Of a DNA stretch of 64,000 nt, positions 27,666 to 38,625 are shown piece by piece. This DNA is from Flavimaribacter sediminis (lineage in GTDB: Bacteria > Pseudomonadota > Alphaproteobacteria > Rhizobiales > Rhizobiaceae). The translations under genes and the position numbers were made by a program. The stretch's first letter is position 1. Each line of letters starts with the position of its first letter. The notes beneath the pieces are model-generated. The model made no database searches. It was not told the DNA's origin and was given only the letters and a program-made list of their open reading frames with translations. The DNA lies in the NCBI RefSeq assembly GCF_019492055.1, contig NZ_JAICBX010000001.1, positions 1,054,001-1,118,000 on the forward strand, given 5' to 3'.

Positions 27666-28118
27666 ATGAGCGAAACACAGGATATCGGCGCACAGCAAAG
27701 CCTGAAGGGGCGGTGCCTTTGTGGCTCCGTGCAGTTCACGGCGGCTCCGCGGTCGCATGATATGAGCGCGTGTCACTGCGTCATGTGCCGTCGCTGGTCC
27801 GCCGGTCCTTTTCTGGCGGTCGATTGCGGCGACACCGTGCGTTATGTTTCCGACGATGGCTTGGCGTTTTATAAGTCGTCGGAATGGGGCGAGCGCGGTT
27901 TCTGCAGGCATTGCGGAACGTCGCTGATCTGGAAGATGCAGGGGCGTCCCGAATGCCATGTTTCGACACAGGCCTTTGATGACGCGGCCGGTTTTACGTT
28001 GACTTCAGAAATCTTTGTGGACGAGAAGCCTGAAGGTTACGCCTTCGCCGGCGACATTGAGAAGATGACAGGCGCGGAGGTGATCGCGGCCTTCATGAAA
28101 GAACAGGAAGGCGCGTAG
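27666..28118 (+). CDS. GFA-family zinc protein inserted between nuoC and nuoD
   Basis: 150 residues, family named after glutathione-dependent formaldehyde-activating enzyme (Gfa). Zinc cysteines are visible in GRCLCGSVQF, ACHCVMCRRWSAGPF and RGFCRHCGTSLIW, giving the usual mono-zinc beta-sandwich fold. Most members outside true Gfa have no proven activity. It begins 16 bp after nuoC and its stop abuts the nuoD ATG with no gap, so it must be translated from the nuo message. Its role in complex I, if any, is unknown. Confidence 0.88.
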   Translation: MSETQDIGAQQSLKGRCLCGSVQFTAAPRSHDMSACHCVMCRRWSAGPFLAVDCGDTVRYVSDDGLAFYKSSEWGERGFCRHCGTSLIWKMQGRPECHVSTQAFDDAAGFTLTSEIFVDEKPEGYAFAGDIEKMTGAEVIAAFMKEQEGA

Positions 28119-29309
28119 ATGAACGAGCATAATGTACGCAACTTCAACATCAACTTCGGCCCGCAGCATCCTGCCGCGCATGGTGTTTTGCGTCTTGTCC
28201 TCGAGCTCGACGGCGAAGTGGTGGAGCGCGTCGATCCGCATATTGGCCTCCTGCACCGCGGCACCGAGAAGCTGATCGAAACGAAAACCTATCTGCAGGC
28301 CGTGCCTTATTTCGACCGGCTCGACTATGTCGCGCCGATGAATCAGGAGCACGCCTTCGCGATTGCCGTCGAACGTCTCATCGACGTCGAAGTCCCGATC
28401 CGCGGACAATTGATACGGGTTCTCTACAGCGAGATCGGGCGCATCCTTTCGCACCTGCTCAACGTGACGACCCAAGCCATGGACGTCGGCGCGCTGACGC
28501 CGCCGCTCTGGGGTTTCGAGGAACGCGAAAAGCTGATGGTCTTCTACGAGCGGGCTTGCGGCGCGCGCATGCATTCGGCCTATTTCCGGCCGGGCGGCGT
28601 TCATCAGGACCTGCCTGCTGATCTTGTCGAGGACATCGGCAAGTGGTGCGATCCGTTCCTGAAGGTCTGCGACGATATCGAGGGTCTGCTCACCGACAAC
28701 CGCATCTTCAAGCAGCGCAATGTCGATATCGGCGTGGTCAAGCTCGACGACGCCTGGGCCTGGGGCTTCTCCGGCGTCATGGTGCGCGGTTCGGGAGCGG
28801 CCTGGGATCTGCGCCGCGCGCAGCCCTACGAGTGCTACAACGACATGGAATTCGAAATTCCGATCGGCAAGAACGGCGACTGCTACGACCGCTATCTCAT
28901 TCGCATGGAAGAGATGCGCCAGTCGGTCAAGATCATGAAGCAGTGCGTCGAGCGGCTGTTCAGCACCGAGCGGACAGGACCGGTGTCTTCCACGGACGGA
29001 AAGATCGTACCGCCGAAACGCGGCCAGATGAAACGCTCGATGGAAGCGCTGATCCATCATTTCAAGCTTTATACCGAGGGCTTCCACGTGCCGGAAGGCG
29101 AGGTTTACGCCTGCGTCGAGGCGCCCAAGGGCGAATTCGGCGTCTACCTTGTGTCCGACGGCGGCAACAAACCCTATCGCTGCAAGATCAAGGCGCCGGG
29201 CTACGCCCATCTCCAGGCAATGGATTTCCTTTGCAGGGGCCACATGCTGGCGGACGTTTCGGCTATTCTCGGTTCGCTTGACATCGTCTTCGGGGAAGTT
29301 GATCGCTGA
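28119..29309 (+). CDS. nuoD: NADH-quinone oxidoreductase subunit D
   Basis: 49-kDa-type subunit forming the quinone pocket with NuoB, 396 residues, full length. It starts [26 protein letters not shown], then [14 protein letters not shown], and ends [10 protein letters not shown], all hallmarks. Its last base is shared with the next small gene, giving TGATG coupling. Confidence 0.98.
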   Translation: MNEHNVRNFNINFGPQHPAAHGVLRLVLELDGEVVERVDPHIGLLHRGTEKLIETKTYLQAVPYFDRLDYVAPMNQEHAFAIAVERLIDVEVPIRGQLIRVLYSEIGRILSHLLNVTTQAMDVGALTPPLWGFEEREKLMVFYERACGARMHSAYFRPGGVHQDLPADLVEDIGKWCDPFLKVCDDIEGLLTDNRIFKQRNVDIGVVKLDDAWAWGFSGVMVRGSGAAWDLRRAQPYECYNDMEFEIPIGKNGDCYDRYLIRMEEMRQSVKIMKQCVERLFSTERTGPVSSTDGKIVPPKRGQMKRSMEALIHHFKLYTEGFHVPEGEVYACVEAPKGEFGVYLVSDGGNKPYRCKIKAPGYAHLQAMDFLCRGHMLADVSAILGSLDIVFGEVDR

Positions 29310-29566
29310 TGCTACGGTTCGCCATGCCGATGCTGCTTTTGATCACGGTCGCGATGGCGGCGGTTTCGCCGGCGCGCGCGCAAGATTCCGGCGGGGCGAT
29401 CACCAACATGAAGACCCTGATACAGAGCGGGTTCGATATAAAGGCAGCCGCCCCGAACGGCGACAAATTTGTTGTATTCCTGCAGCGGGAGCGGGAAGCC
29501 TACGCCTGCGAGTTCGTGACGCTTACCGTGTCACGTTGCGGCGCTATAAATAATGAGGCCAATTGA
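29309..29566 (+). CDS. Small exported protein within the nuo operon
   Basis: 85 residues, unrecognised. A signal peptide occupies roughly residues 1-24 (hydrophobic run, ending SPARA), followed by a short mature domain with two cysteines (YACEF and SRCGA) that could form one disulfide. Its ATG overlaps the nuoD stop by one base and its stop lies 2 bp before the nuoE ATG. It is clearly coexpressed with complex I genes but would be periplasmic. It may be an assembly or accessory factor; no domain supports that. Confidence 0.75.
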   Translation: MLRFAMPMLLLITVAMAAVSPARAQDSGGAITNMKTLIQSGFDIKAAAPNGDKFVVFLQREREAYACEFVTLTVSRCGAINNEAN

Positions 29567-29568
29567 GT

Positions 29569-30549
29569 ATGTCCGTTCGCCGTCTTGCAGAAGATGATGT
29601 CCAGCCCGCGGCTTTCCGCTTCAACGAGGACAACGCCGCCTGGGCGCAGCAAACCATCGGCAAGTATCCGCAGGGCCGTCAGCAGTCCGCTATAATCCCG
29701 CTTTTAATGCGCGCGCAGGAGCAGGAAGGCTGGGTCACGAAAGCTGCGATCGAGTCCATCGCGGATATGTTGGAAATGCCCTATATCCGCGCCCTCGAGG
29801 TCGCGACCTTCTACACCCAGTTTCAGCTGAAGCCGGTCGGCACGAAGGCCCACATCCAGGTCTGCGGCACCACGCCCTGCATGCTGCGCGGCTCCGAAGA
29901 ACTCATCAGGGTTTGTCGCAATAAAATCAATTCACAGCCATTCGAGACGAACGAGGCCGGCTCACTCTCATGGGAAGAGGTCGAGTGCCAGGGCGCGTGC
30001 GTCAACGCGCCCATGGTCATGATCTTCAAGGACGCCTATGAGGACCTGACGCCGGAACAGCTCGCCGACATCATCGACAAGTTCGAGGCTGGCGAAGGCG
30101 ACAGCGTATCGCCCGGACCGCAAAACGGCCGGCATCTCTCGGCCCCGATCAGCGGCCTGAAGACGCTTCTCGACGAAGACAAACCGGTCGCTGCGAAGAA
30201 GACTTCGACGCAAAAAAAGACGCTGGCGTCCAAGCCTGCGGCGGCCGCCGAGGAAGCGCCGGTTCAGGACGACGCCAACAGGCCTCAAGGCATCGAAAAG
30301 CCGGAAGACGCCGACAATCTGAGACTGATATCCGGCGTCGGGCCGAAAATCGAAGGTCTCCTGCACTCGCTTGGAATCTACAAGTGGGAGCAGATCACCA
30401 AATGGACGAAGGAAGAGCGCGACTGGGTCGATGGATATCTGAAGTTCAAGGGACGCATCGAACGCGAAGACTGGGTCAAACAGGCCGAGGCGCTGGCAAA
30501 GGGCGGCGCCGAGGAATATGAACGCGTCTTCGGAAAGAAGCCGAGATAG
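29569..30549 (+). CDS. nuoE: NADH-quinone oxidoreductase subunit E with C-terminal extension
   Basis: 24-kDa-type subunit carrying [2Fe-2S] cluster N1a beside NuoF. The core spans residues 1-175, with ligands C99, C104, C140 and C144. This protein has 326 residues against about 170 for the minimal family. Residues 175-248 form an Ala/Lys/Glu-rich linker and 249-326 form a helix-hairpin-helix-like domain ([20 protein letters not shown]). Such tails occur in rhizobial NuoE; their role is unknown. ATG at 29569 lies 10 nt after GAGG; an in-frame TTG at 29563 is an alternative. Confidence 0.95.
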   Translation: MSVRRLAEDDVQPAAFRFNEDNAAWAQQTIGKYPQGRQQSAIIPLLMRAQEQEGWVTKAAIESIADMLEMPYIRALEVATFYTQFQLKPVGTKAHIQVCGTTPCMLRGSEELIRVCRNKINSQPFETNEAGSLSWEEVECQGACVNAPMVMIFKDAYEDLTPEQLADIIDKFEAGEGDSVSPGPQNGRHLSAPISGLKTLLDEDKPVAAKKTSTQKKTLASKPAAAAEEAPVQDDANRPQGIEKPEDADNLRLISGVGPKIEGLLHSLGIYKWEQITKWTKEERDWVDGYLKFKGRIEREDWVKQAEALAKGGAEEYERVFGKKPR

Positions 30550-30569
30550 GGCCGGGTAGGGAATGAGTG

Positions 30570-31871
30570 ATGCTCAAGGATAAAGACCGCATCTTTACCA
30601 ATATTTACGGCCTGAAGGACAAGAGCCTGAAGGGCGCGATGGCGCGCGGCCACTGGGACGACACCAAAGGCCTCATCGAAAAGGGCCGCGACTGGATCAT
30701 CGCCGAGATGAAGACCTCGGGCCTGCGCGGTCGCGGCGGCGCGGGCTTCCCGACCGGCCTCAAATGGTCCTTCATGCCGAAGGAAACGGACGGACGGCCG
30801 CATTATCTGGTCGTCAACGCCGACGAATCCGAACCCGGCACCTGCAAGGACCGGGAAATCATGCGCAACGATCCGCATACGCTGATCGAGGGCTGCGTGA
30901 TCGCCAGCTTCGCGATGAGCGCCCACACGGCCTACATCTACATTCGCGGCGAATACATGCGCGAACGCGAGGCGCTGCAGAAGGCGATCGACGAGTGCTA
31001 CGACGCCGGAATCCTCGGCAAGAACAACAAATGCGGTTGGGACATGGACGTTTTCGTCCATCACGGCGCCGGCGCTTATATTTGCGGCGAAGAAACCGCG
31101 CTGCTGGAAAGCCTCGAAGGCAAGAAGGGCCAGCCGCGCCTCAAGCCGCCGTTCCCGGCCAATGTCGGCCTCTATGGCTGCCCGACCACCGTGAACAACG
31201 TCGAATCGATCGCAGTGGCGCCGACGATCCTGCGGCGCGGCGGCGCCTGGTTCGCCGGCTTCGGACGTCCGAACAACGCTGGCACCAAGCTCTTCTGCGT
31301 ATCCGGACATGTCAACGAACCGGCGACCTTCGAAGAGGAAATGTCGGTCCCGTTCCGTGAACTGATCGACAAGCACTGCGGCGGCATTCGCGGCGGTTGG
31401 GACAATCTTCTGGCGGTCATTCCGGGCGGTTCGTCGGTTCCGGTGGTGCCCGCCGAGGAGATCATCGACTGTCCGATGGATTTCGACAGCCTTCGCGACC
31501 TCAAATCGGGTCTCGGAACGGCTGCGGTCATCGTGATGGACAAGTCGACCGACATCGTGAAGGCGATCGCCCGCCTGTCGCATTTCTACAAACACGAAAG
31601 CTGCGGACAGTGCACGCCCTGCCGGGAAGGAACCGGCTGGATGTGGCGGGTGATGGAGCGCATGGTCGTCGGCAACGCCCGCAAGGAAGAGATCGACATG
31701 CTGCTGCAGGTCACCAAGCAGGTTGAGGGTCACACCATCTGCGCGCTCGGCGACGCGGCGGCGTGGCCCATTCAGGGGCTGATCCGGCATTACAGACCGG
31801 AGATGGAAAGACGTATCGACGAATTTACGCGCAACGCTGGCGGGACGTCGGTGCTTGAAGCGGCGGAATAG
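30570..31871 (+). CDS. nuoF: NADH-quinone oxidoreductase subunit F
   Basis: NADH-binding flavoprotein subunit, 433 residues, oxidising NADH through FMN and cluster N3. [20 protein letters not shown] is the nucleotide/FMN-binding glycine loop. [15 protein letters not shown] supplies three cysteines of the 4Fe-4S cluster, with a fourth in [18 protein letters not shown] lies about 7 nt before the ATG at 30570. Confidence 0.98.
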   Translation: MLKDKDRIFTNIYGLKDKSLKGAMARGHWDDTKGLIEKGRDWIIAEMKTSGLRGRGGAGFPTGLKWSFMPKETDGRPHYLVVNADESEPGTCKDREIMRNDPHTLIEGCVIASFAMSAHTAYIYIRGEYMREREALQKAIDECYDAGILGKNNKCGWDMDVFVHHGAGAYICGEETALLESLEGKKGQPRLKPPFPANVGLYGCPTTVNNVESIAVAPTILRRGGAWFAGFGRPNNAGTKLFCVSGHVNEPATFEEEMSVPFRELIDKHCGGIRGGWDNLLAVIPGGSSVPVVPAEEIIDCPMDFDSLRDLKSGLGTAAVIVMDKSTDIVKAIARLSHFYKHESCGQCTPCREGTGWMWRVMERMVVGNARKEEIDMLLQVTKQVEGHTICALGDAAAWPIQGLIRHYRPEMERRIDEFTRNAGGTSVLEAAE

Positions 31872-31908
31872 GAAAGACAGGGCGGGACACCGCGGAACTG
31901 GACTTGAG

Positions 31909-33990
31909 ATGGCAAAGATCAAGGTCGACGGAAACGAAATAGAGGTGCCGGACCACTACACGCTTCTCCAGGCGTGTGAGGAGGCGGGCTCGCAGGTGCC
32001 GCGTTTCTGCTTCCATGAGCGGCTTTCGATTGCGGGCAACTGCCGCATGTGCCTCGTTGAGGTGAAGGGCGGTCCGCCAAAGCCTGCGGCGTCCTGCGCC
32101 ATGGGCGTGCGCGATCTTCGCCCGGGCCCGGAAGGGCAGCCGCCGGAAGTCTTCACCAACACCCCGATGGTCAAGAAAGCCCGTGAAGGCGTGATGGAGT
32201 TCCTGCTCATCAATCATCCGCTGGACTGCCCGATCTGCGACCAGGGCGGCGAATGCGACCTGCAAGACCAGGCGATGGCCTTTGGCGTGGATTCCTCGCG
32301 ATTCCACGAAAACAAGCGCGCCGTGGAAGACAAATATATCGGCCCGCTGGTCAAGACGATCATGAACCGTTGCATTCACTGCACGCGCTGCGTTCGCTTC
32401 ACGACGGAAGTTGCGGGCATTTCAGAACTCGGGTTGATCGGCCGTGGCGAGGACGCGGAAATCACGACCTATCTCGAGCACGCCATGACGTCGGAAATGC
32501 AGGGCAATGTCGTGGATCTTTGCCCGGTCGGCGCCCTCACATCCAAGCCCTACGCCTTCATGGCGCGGCCCTGGGAGCTCACGAAAACCGAGACCATCGA
32601 CGTGATGGACGCCTGCGGATCGGCCATTCGCGTGGACACGCGCGGTCGCGAGGTCATGCGCATCCTGCCGCGGATAAATGAAGCCATCAATGAAGAATGG
32701 ATTTCCGACAAGACGCGATATGTCGCCGATGGTTTGCGCACGCAGCGTCTCGACCGTCCATTCGTGCGCGTGGACGGCAAATTGAAGGGTGCAAGCTGGC
32801 CCGAAGCTTTCAACGCGATCAAGCAGGCTGTAGACGCCGCGACGCCGGAGAAGATCGGCGCGATTGCCGGCGATCTTGCGGCCTGCGAGGAAATGTTCGC
32901 CCTGAAGCAATTGATGCAGTCTCTGGGATCGGCCAATATCGATTGCCGCCAGGACGGCGCAAAGCTCGATCCGGCGAAGGGTCGGGCAAGCTACATCTTC
33001 AATCCCACCATTACGGGCATTGAGGACGCCGACGCGCTGCTGATCATCGGCGCCAATCCCCGTTTCGAGGCGACGGTGCTCAACGCGCGCATCCGCAAGC
33101 GCTGGCGCCTGGGCGACTTCCCGATCGGCGTGATCGGCGAGCAGACGGAGATGAGATACGAATATGAGTATCTCGGCGCCGGCCCGAAGTCGTTGGGCGA
33201 ACTCGTTGCCGGAACAACAGATTTTGCTAAGACGCTGAAGGATGCGGAGCGGCCGATCATCATCGTCGGGCAGGGCGCTTTGACCCGGGCTGACGGTATG
33301 GCTGTCCTCGAACATGCAGCAAAGCTCGCCGTCGATGTCGGCGCGGTCACGGAAGACTGGAACGGTTTTGCAGTCCTGCACACTGCGGCGTCGCGCGTCG
33401 GCGGCCTCGATCTCGGTTTTGTCCCGGGCGAAGGCGGCGTCGGCGCGGCGGATATGCTCTCGGAAATGGACGTGCTCTTTCTGCTCGGCGCAGATGAAAT
33501 GGACATGTCGCATCGGCAGTCCGGCTTCACCGTCTATATCGGCAGTCACGGCGATGTTGGCGCGCATCACGCCGACGTCATTCTGCCGGCTGCGACCTAT
33601 ACGGAAAAAGCCGGCACCTATGTCAATACGGAAGGCCGCGTTCAGATGGGCGTTCGCGCCGGATTTGCGCCGGGTGAGGCAAAGGAAGACTGGGCCATCC
33701 TGCGCGCGCTTTCCGATGTGCTGGGCAAGACGCTTCCGTTCAATTCGCTTGGTGAATTGCGGCTCCAGCTTTATGCGGCGCACCCGCATCTGGCGGTGGA
33801 GGACGCCGTAGAACCCGGATCGAACGAAGATATCGCCGCGCTCGCCTCAACATCGGGTGATTTCGAGACGGCCGGCTTCGAATCGCCTATTGCGGATTTT
33901 TATCTGACCAATCCGATCGCCAGGGCTTCCGCCGTAATGGCGGAATGTTCGGCGCTGGCCCGAAGTGAAAGCGCCGTGGCGGCGGAATAG
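31909..33990 (+). CDS. nuoG: NADH-quinone oxidoreductase subunit G
   Basis: 75-kDa-type iron-sulfur subunit, 693 residues. The N-terminal ferredoxin domain has C in [14 protein letters not shown] and SCAMGVRDL for a 2Fe-2S cluster. [18 protein letters not shown] and [12 protein letters not shown] bind 4Fe-4S clusters. The remainder is a molybdopterin-oxidoreductase-like domain that lacks cofactor in this family. The start [13 protein letters not shown] at 31909 is chosen over the upstream open frame. Its ribosome site is weak (GAG). Confidence 0.97.
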   Translation: MAKIKVDGNEIEVPDHYTLLQACEEAGSQVPRFCFHERLSIAGNCRMCLVEVKGGPPKPAASCAMGVRDLRPGPEGQPPEVFTNTPMVKKAREGVMEFLLINHPLDCPICDQGGECDLQDQAMAFGVDSSRFHENKRAVEDKYIGPLVKTIMNRCIHCTRCVRFTTEVAGISELGLIGRGEDAEITTYLEHAMTSEMQGNVVDLCPVGALTSKPYAFMARPWELTKTETIDVMDACGSAIRVDTRGREVMRILPRINEAINEEWISDKTRYVADGLRTQRLDRPFVRVDGKLKGASWPEAFNAIKQAVDAATPEKIGAIAGDLAACEEMFALKQLMQSLGSANIDCRQDGAKLDPAKGRASYIFNPTITGIEDADALLIIGANPRFEATVLNARIRKRWRLGDFPIGVIGEQTEMRYEYEYLGAGPKSLGELVAGTTDFAKTLKDAERPIIIVGQGALTRADGMAVLEHAAKLAVDVGAVTEDWNGFAVLHTAASRVGGLDLGFVPGEGGVGAADMLSEMDVLFLLGADEMDMSHRQSGFTVYIGSHGDVGAHHADVILPAATYTEKAGTYVNTEGRVQMGVRAGFAPGEAKEDWAILRALSDVLGKTLPFNSLGELRLQLYAAHPHLAVEDAVEPGSNEDIAALASTSGDFETAGFESPIADFYLTNPIARASAVMAECSALARSESAVAAE

Positions 33991-34005
33991 GACTAGAACA
34001 GGACA

Positions 34006-35052
34006 ATGGAATCGTTTCTGACAAATTACGTGGTTCCGGCGCTGATCATGATCGGTCAGTCGCTGTTGCTGCTTGTCGTCCTTCTCATATTTATCGCCTA
34101 TGTGCTCTACGCCGACCGCAAGGTCTGGGCGGCGGTGCAGATGCGTCGCGGCCCCAACGTCGTGGGCCCGTTTGGACTGCTCCAGTCCTTCGCCGACCTG
34201 TTGAAGTTCGTCTTCAAGGAGCCGGTCATTCCAGCCGGCGCCAACAAGGGCGTTTTTCTGCTTGCGCCGCTGGTTTCGGTAACGCTGGCGCTCGCCGCCT
34301 GGGCGGTCATTCCGGTCGCCGACGGCTGGGCGATCGCCTCGATCAATGTCGGCATTCTCTACGTCTTCGCGATCTCGTCGCTTGAAGTCTACGGCGTGAT
34401 CATGGGCGGCTGGGCCTCCAACTCGAAATATCCGTTCCTCGGAGCGCTGCGCTCCGCCGCGCAAATGGTTTCCTACGAAGTGTCGATCGGCTTCGTCATC
34501 ATCACGGTGCTCCTGTGCGTCGGTTCCCTGAACCTGACCGACATCGTGCTGTCGCAGCAGGACGGCCTCGGCACGATGCTGGGTTTGCCCAATACGTTCC
34601 TGGACTGGCACTGGCTCGCGCTGTTCCCGATGTTCATCGTGTTTTTCATTTCGGCTCTGGCTGAAACCAACCGTCCGCCGTTCGACCTGCCTGAGGCCGA
34701 ATCCGAGCTGGTGGCCGGTTTCATGGTCGAGTACGGCTCGACGCCGTACATGATGTTCATGCTCGGCGAATACGCCGCCATCGTTCTTATGTGTGCGCTG
34801 ACGACGATCCTGTTCCTCGGTGGATGGCTGCCCCCTGTCGATTTCTGGCTGATCAACTGGATCCCGGGCGTCTTCTGGTTCGTCCTCAAGGTGTGCCTGG
34901 TGTTCTTCATGTTCGCCATGGTCAAAGCCTTCGTCCCGCGATACCGCTATGACCAGCTCATGCGCCTTGGCTGGAAGGTCTTCCTCCCCATCTCGCTTGC
35001 CATGGTCGTTATCGTCGCCGCTGTTCTGAAACTCACCGGCTGGTCGGCCTGA
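34006..35052 (+). CDS. nuoH: NADH-quinone oxidoreductase subunit H
   Basis: Membrane subunit linking the quinone site to proton channels, 348 residues, about eight to nine membrane segments. [23 protein letters not shown] and the conserved acidic loop [21 protein letters not shown] are diagnostic. AGGA lies upstream of the ATG. Confidence 0.98.
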   Translation: MESFLTNYVVPALIMIGQSLLLLVVLLIFIAYVLYADRKVWAAVQMRRGPNVVGPFGLLQSFADLLKFVFKEPVIPAGANKGVFLLAPLVSVTLALAAWAVIPVADGWAIASINVGILYVFAISSLEVYGVIMGGWASNSKYPFLGALRSAAQMVSYEVSIGFVIITVLLCVGSLNLTDIVLSQQDGLGTMLGLPNTFLDWHWLALFPMFIVFFISALAETNRPPFDLPEAESELVAGFMVEYGSTPYMMFMLGEYAAIVLMCALTTILFLGGWLPPVDFWLINWIPGVFWFVLKVCLVFFMFAMVKAFVPRYRYDQLMRLGWKVFLPISLAMVVIVAAVLKLTGWSA

Positions 35053-35069
35053 ATCGGGAGAATTGAAAA

Positions 35070-35558
35070 ATGTCACTCGCCCAAGCCGCCAAATCCCTGT
35101 TCCTGAAGGAATTTGTAGAGGCGTTCTTCCTGTCGATGCGGTATTTCTTTGCGCCCAAGTCGACGTTGAACTATCCGTTCGAAAAGGGGCCGGTCAGTCC
35201 GCGTTTTCGCGGCGAACATGCGCTGCGCCGCTATCCGAACGGCGAAGAACGGTGTATTGCCTGCAAACTGTGCGAGGCCATCTGCCCGGCGCAGGCCATC
35301 ACCATCGAGGCCGGTCCGCGCCGCAACGACGGCACCCGCCGCACGGTGCGCTACGACATCGACATGGTGAAATGTATTTATTGCGGTTTCTGCCAGGAGG
35401 CCTGTCCCGTTGACGCCATCGTCGAGGGGCCGAATTTCGAGTTTGCGACCGAAACGCGCGAGGAACTCTACTATGACAAGGAGAGGCTTCTTGCGAACGG
35501 CGACCGTTGGGAGCGCGAGATCGCGCGCAACATCGCCATGGATGCGCCCTACCGGTAA
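35070..35558 (+). CDS. nuoI: NADH-quinone oxidoreductase subunit I
   Basis: 8Fe ferredoxin-type subunit, 162 residues, carrying clusters N6a and N6b. The two CxxCxxCxxxCP motifs are [18 protein letters not shown] and [17 protein letters not shown]. The following gap to nuoJ holds two stem-loops. Confidence 0.98.
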   Translation: MSLAQAAKSLFLKEFVEAFFLSMRYFFAPKSTLNYPFEKGPVSPRFRGEHALRRYPNGEERCIACKLCEAICPAQAITIEAGPRRNDGTRRTVRYDIDMVKCIYCGFCQEACPVDAIVEGPNFEFATETREELYYDKERLLANGDRWEREIARNIAMDAPYR

Positions 35559-35611
35559 GCGTCCGCACATGGACTGTCCGCGTCGCGGCTGTCCGAAACG
35601 ACAATTCTGAG

Positions 35612-35656
35612 GCCGGCGGGAACCGGCGAATTCGGGGATCCGGCGCATCACGCGCC
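35612..35656 (+). repeat. Paired stem-loops in the nuoI-nuoJ gap
   Basis: gccgg/ccggc (35612-35627) and ggcgc/gcgcc (35642-35656) in the 133-bp gap, the largest inside the nuo genes. They have no T-tract and probably act as mRNA processing or stability stems. Confidence 0.4.
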
Positions 35657-35691
35657 GCGCACTCCGGGGGAAAGACAAAAAGGCACGGCTC

Positions 35692-36306
35692 ATGGGTCTA
35701 CAGGCTCTGTTTTTCTATCTGTTCTCTGCGATCATGATAGCGGCCGCATTGATGGTGGTGTTTTCACGCAACCCGGTGCATTCCGTGCTGTTTCTGATCC
35801 TGACGTTCTTCAACGCGGCCGCGCTCTTCCTTTTGACCGGCGCGGAATTTCTCGCGCTGATACTGGTCGTGGTCTATGTCGGCGCAGTGGCCGTGCTGTT
35901 CCTGTTCGTGGTCATGATGCTCGATATCGACTTCACCGAGTTGCGTTCGGGCGTCATGCGCTACGCCCCGGTCGGAACCTTGATTGGCATTGTGCTGTCG
36001 GCCGAACTGATCTTCGTCCTGGGCGGGAACGCCTTCAAGGTGGAGCCGGAGGCGGATCCCGTACAACCCATTCCCGATCTGAACGCGGTGTCGAACACAC
36101 AGGCGCTGGGCGACGTCCTGTACACCGACTTTGTGCACCTGTTTCAGATTGCGGGCATGGTTTTGCTCGTCGCCATGATCGGCGCAATCGTGCTGACATT
36201 GCGACACAAGGAAGGCATAAAGCGGCAGGATATCGCCGCGCAGGTCGCGCGCTCTCCGGAAACCGCGGTTGAAGTTATTGACGTCAAGCCCGGACAGGGC
36301 GTCTAG
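35692..36306 (+). CDS. nuoJ: NADH-quinone oxidoreductase subunit J
   Basis: Membrane subunit, 204 residues, five hydrophobic segments. NPVHSVLFLILTFFNAAALFLLTGAEFLALILVVVYVGAVAVLFLFVVMML, with its conserved Glu, is the family core. The C-terminal 50 residues are a polar tail. AAGG lies upstream of the ATG. Confidence 0.96.
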   Translation: MGLQALFFYLFSAIMIAAALMVVFSRNPVHSVLFLILTFFNAAALFLLTGAEFLALILVVVYVGAVAVLFLFVVMMLDIDFTELRSGVMRYAPVGTLIGIVLSAELIFVLGGNAFKVEPEADPVQPIPDLNAVSNTQALGDVLYTDFVHLFQIAGMVLLVAMIGAIVLTLRHKEGIKRQDIAAQVARSPETAVEVIDVKPGQGV

Positions 36307-36324
36307 GGGAGGGAACGAGGCAGC

Positions 36325-36633
36325 ATGGAAATCGGACTTTCCCATTATCTGACGGTTGCGGCGGTCATGTTCACGATCGGCATTTTCGGCATTTTTCTCA
36401 ATCGCCGGAACGTCATCATCATCCTGATGTCGATCGAACTCATCCTGCTTGCCGTCAATATCAATTTCGTGGCGTTTTCCGCCTATCTCAACGATCTGAT
36501 GGGGCAGGTCTTCGCCCTGTTCGTCCTGACGGTCGCTGCTGCTGAAGCGGCTATCGGGCTCGCCATACTCGTCGTCTTCTACAGGAACCGGGGTTCCATC
36601 GCCGTGGAAGACGTCAACATGATGAAGGGCTGA
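36325..36633 (+). CDS. nuoK: NADH-quinone oxidoreductase subunit K
   Basis: Small membrane subunit, 102 residues, three membrane segments containing the buried glutamates of the proton path: [17 protein letters not shown] and [29 protein letters not shown] lies upstream. It has the usual size. Confidence 0.97.
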   Translation: MEIGLSHYLTVAAVMFTIGIFGIFLNRRNVIIILMSIELILLAVNINFVAFSAYLNDLMGQVFALFVLTVAAAEAAIGLAILVVFYRNRGSIAVEDVNMMKG

Positions 36634-36639
36634 CCCCTA

Positions 36640-38625
36640 ATGTATCACGCCATCGTTTTCCTGCCTCTAGTTGGTGCGATCATTGCCGGATTCTTCGGGC
36701 GATCCATAGGCGCCAAGGCCTCGGAATACATAACTTCCGGCATCATGATCTTCGTCGCTTTCCTGTCCTGGATCGCATTCTTCCAGGTGGCGCTCGGCCA
36801 TGGGGAAATGATCCAGATCGATGTGCTGCAATGGATCCGCTCGGGAACCCTGTCCGTCGATTGGGCGCTGCGCGTCGACACGCTGACCGCCGTCATGCTC
36901 GTGGTCGTCAATACGGTGTCGTGCCTCGTGCATATCTATTCGATCGGCTACATGCACCACGATCCGCATCGGCCGCGCTTTTTCGCCTATCTCTCGCTCT
37001 TCACCTTCGCAATGCTCATGCTGGTCACGTCCGACAACCTGCTGCAGATGTTCTTCGGCTGGGAAGGCGTGGGGCTCGCGTCCTACCTGCTGATCGGCTT
37101 CTGGTTCAAGAAGCCGTCCGCCAACGCAGCCGCCATGAAAGCCTTCATCGTCAACCGCGTCGGCGACTTCGGCTTCGCGCTTGGCATCTTCGGCGTCTTT
37201 GTGATCTTCGGCTCGATTTCGTTCGACACGATTTTCGCCGGAGCGGCGCAATTCATGCCGGGCGAGGCGAGCGACACCGATCAGATCGTGCTTGAGTTCC
37301 TCGGCACGGGCTGGGACCGCGGTTCGGCGCTGACGGTCGTTTGTCTGCTTCTCTTTGTCGGCGCGATGGGTAAATCGGCGCAGTTCCTGCTCCATACGTG
37401 GTTGCCTGACGCCATGGAAGGCCCGACTCCGGTTTCGGCGCTCATCCACGCGGCAACGATGGTCACGGCGGGCGTTTTCATGGTGGCGCGCATGTCGCCG
37501 ATCTTCGAGCTTTCCGTCACGGCCCTCACGTTCGTCACCATCATCGGCGCAATCACCGCCTTCTTCGCGGCGACGATCGGTCTCGTTCAGAACGACATCA
37601 AGCGCGTGATCGCCTACTCAACCTGTTCGCAGCTTGGCTACATGTTCGTCGCGCTCGGAATGGGGGCTTTCGGGGCGGGCATCTTCCACCTGTTCACCCA
37701 CGCCTTCTTCAAGGCGCTGCTGTTTCTTGGCGCCGGTTCGGTCATTCACGCCGTGTCGGACGAGCAGGACATGCGCCGCATGGGCGGCTTGCGCAAACAC
37801 ATTCCGATCACCTACTGGATGATGATCATCGGAACGCTCGCGCTGACCGGCTTCGGCATTCCGTTCACGCCAATCGGCACATCGGGCTTCATATCCAAGG
37901 ACATCATCATCGAGACCGCCTATGTCGGAACCAATCCAGCCGCCGGATTCGCCTTCATCATGGTTGTCGTCGCGGCGCTCTTTACGAGCTTCTACTCCTG
38001 GCGGCTGATCTTCCTGACGTTCCACGGCAAGCCGCGCGCCTCGGCCGATGTCATGCACCATGTGCACGAGTCGCCAATGGTCATGCTCGCGCCGCTGTTC
38101 GTGCTTGGTCTCGGCGCATTGTTCGCGGGCGTCATTTTCCAGGGCGATTTCTTCGGCCATCACTATGATGAGTTCTGGAAAGGGGCGCTGTTCACCTTGC
38201 CGGAAAACCACATCCTCGAGGAATTCCACCACGTTCCGGGCTGGGTGAAGTTCAGCCCGTTCCTGGCCATGGCGATCGGCTTTGGCATCGCCTGGTACTT
38301 CTATCTGCGCTCGCCGGAGACGCCGAAGCAACTCGCTTCGCAGTTCGAGATTCTCTACAAGTTCCTGCTCAACAAGTGGTACTTCGACGAAATCTACGAT
38401 TTCCTCTTTGTCCGCTCGATCAAGAAACTCGGATATTTCCTCTGGAAGAAGGGCGACGGCTGGCTGATTGACGGCTTCGGGCCGGACGGCATCGCCGCCC
38501 GCGTTCAGGACATCACTCGGCGAACCGTGCGTCTGCAGACCGGTTATGTTTACCACTACGCCTTCGCCATGCTGCTCGGCGTGGCCGCGCTGTTGACTTG
38601 GATGATGCTCGGAGGAGCAGCGTGA
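36640..38625 (+). CDS. nuoL: NADH-quinone oxidoreductase subunit L
   Basis: Largest antiporter-like proton-pumping subunit, 661 residues, with about fifteen to sixteen membrane segments and the long amphipathic C-terminal helix. [51 protein letters not shown] and [20 protein letters not shown] are family signatures with the conserved Glu, Lys and His. Its stop shares one base with the nuoM ATG. Confidence 0.98.
   Translation: MYHAIVFLPLVGAIIAGFFGRSIGAKASEYITSGIMIFVAFLSWIAFFQVALGHGEMIQIDVLQWIRSGTLSVDWALRVDTLTAVMLVVVNTVSCLVHIYSIGYMHHDPHRPRFFAYLSLFTFAMLMLVTSDNLLQMFFGWEGVGLASYLLIGFWFKKPSANAAAMKAFIVNRVGDFGFALGIFGVFVIFGSISFDTIFAGAAQFMPGEASDTDQIVLEFLGTGWDRGSALTVVCLLLFVGAMGKSAQFLLHTWLPDAMEGPTPVSALIHAATMVTAGVFMVARMSPIFELSVTALTFVTIIGAITAFFAATIGLVQNDIKRVIAYSTCSQLGYMFVALGMGAFGAGIFHLFTHAFFKALLFLGAGSVIHAVSDEQDMRRMGGLRKHIPITYWMMIIGTLALTGFGIPFTPIGTSGFISKDIIIETAYVGTNPAAGFAFIMVVVAALFTSFYSWRLIFLTFHGKPRASADVMHHVHESPMVMLAPLFVLGLGALFAGVIFQGDFFGHHYDEFWKGALFTLPENHILEEFHHVPGWVKFSPFLAMAIGFGIAWYFYLRSPETPKQLASQFEILYKFLLNKWYFDEIYDFLFVRSIKKLGYFLWKKGDGWLIDGFGPDGIAARVQDITRRTVRLQTGYVYHYAFAMLLGVAALLTWMMLGGAA

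Noticed and set aside
30378-31922. Open frame of 514 codons antisense to nuoF
   Set aside because: Same reasoning: composition-driven antisense frame.
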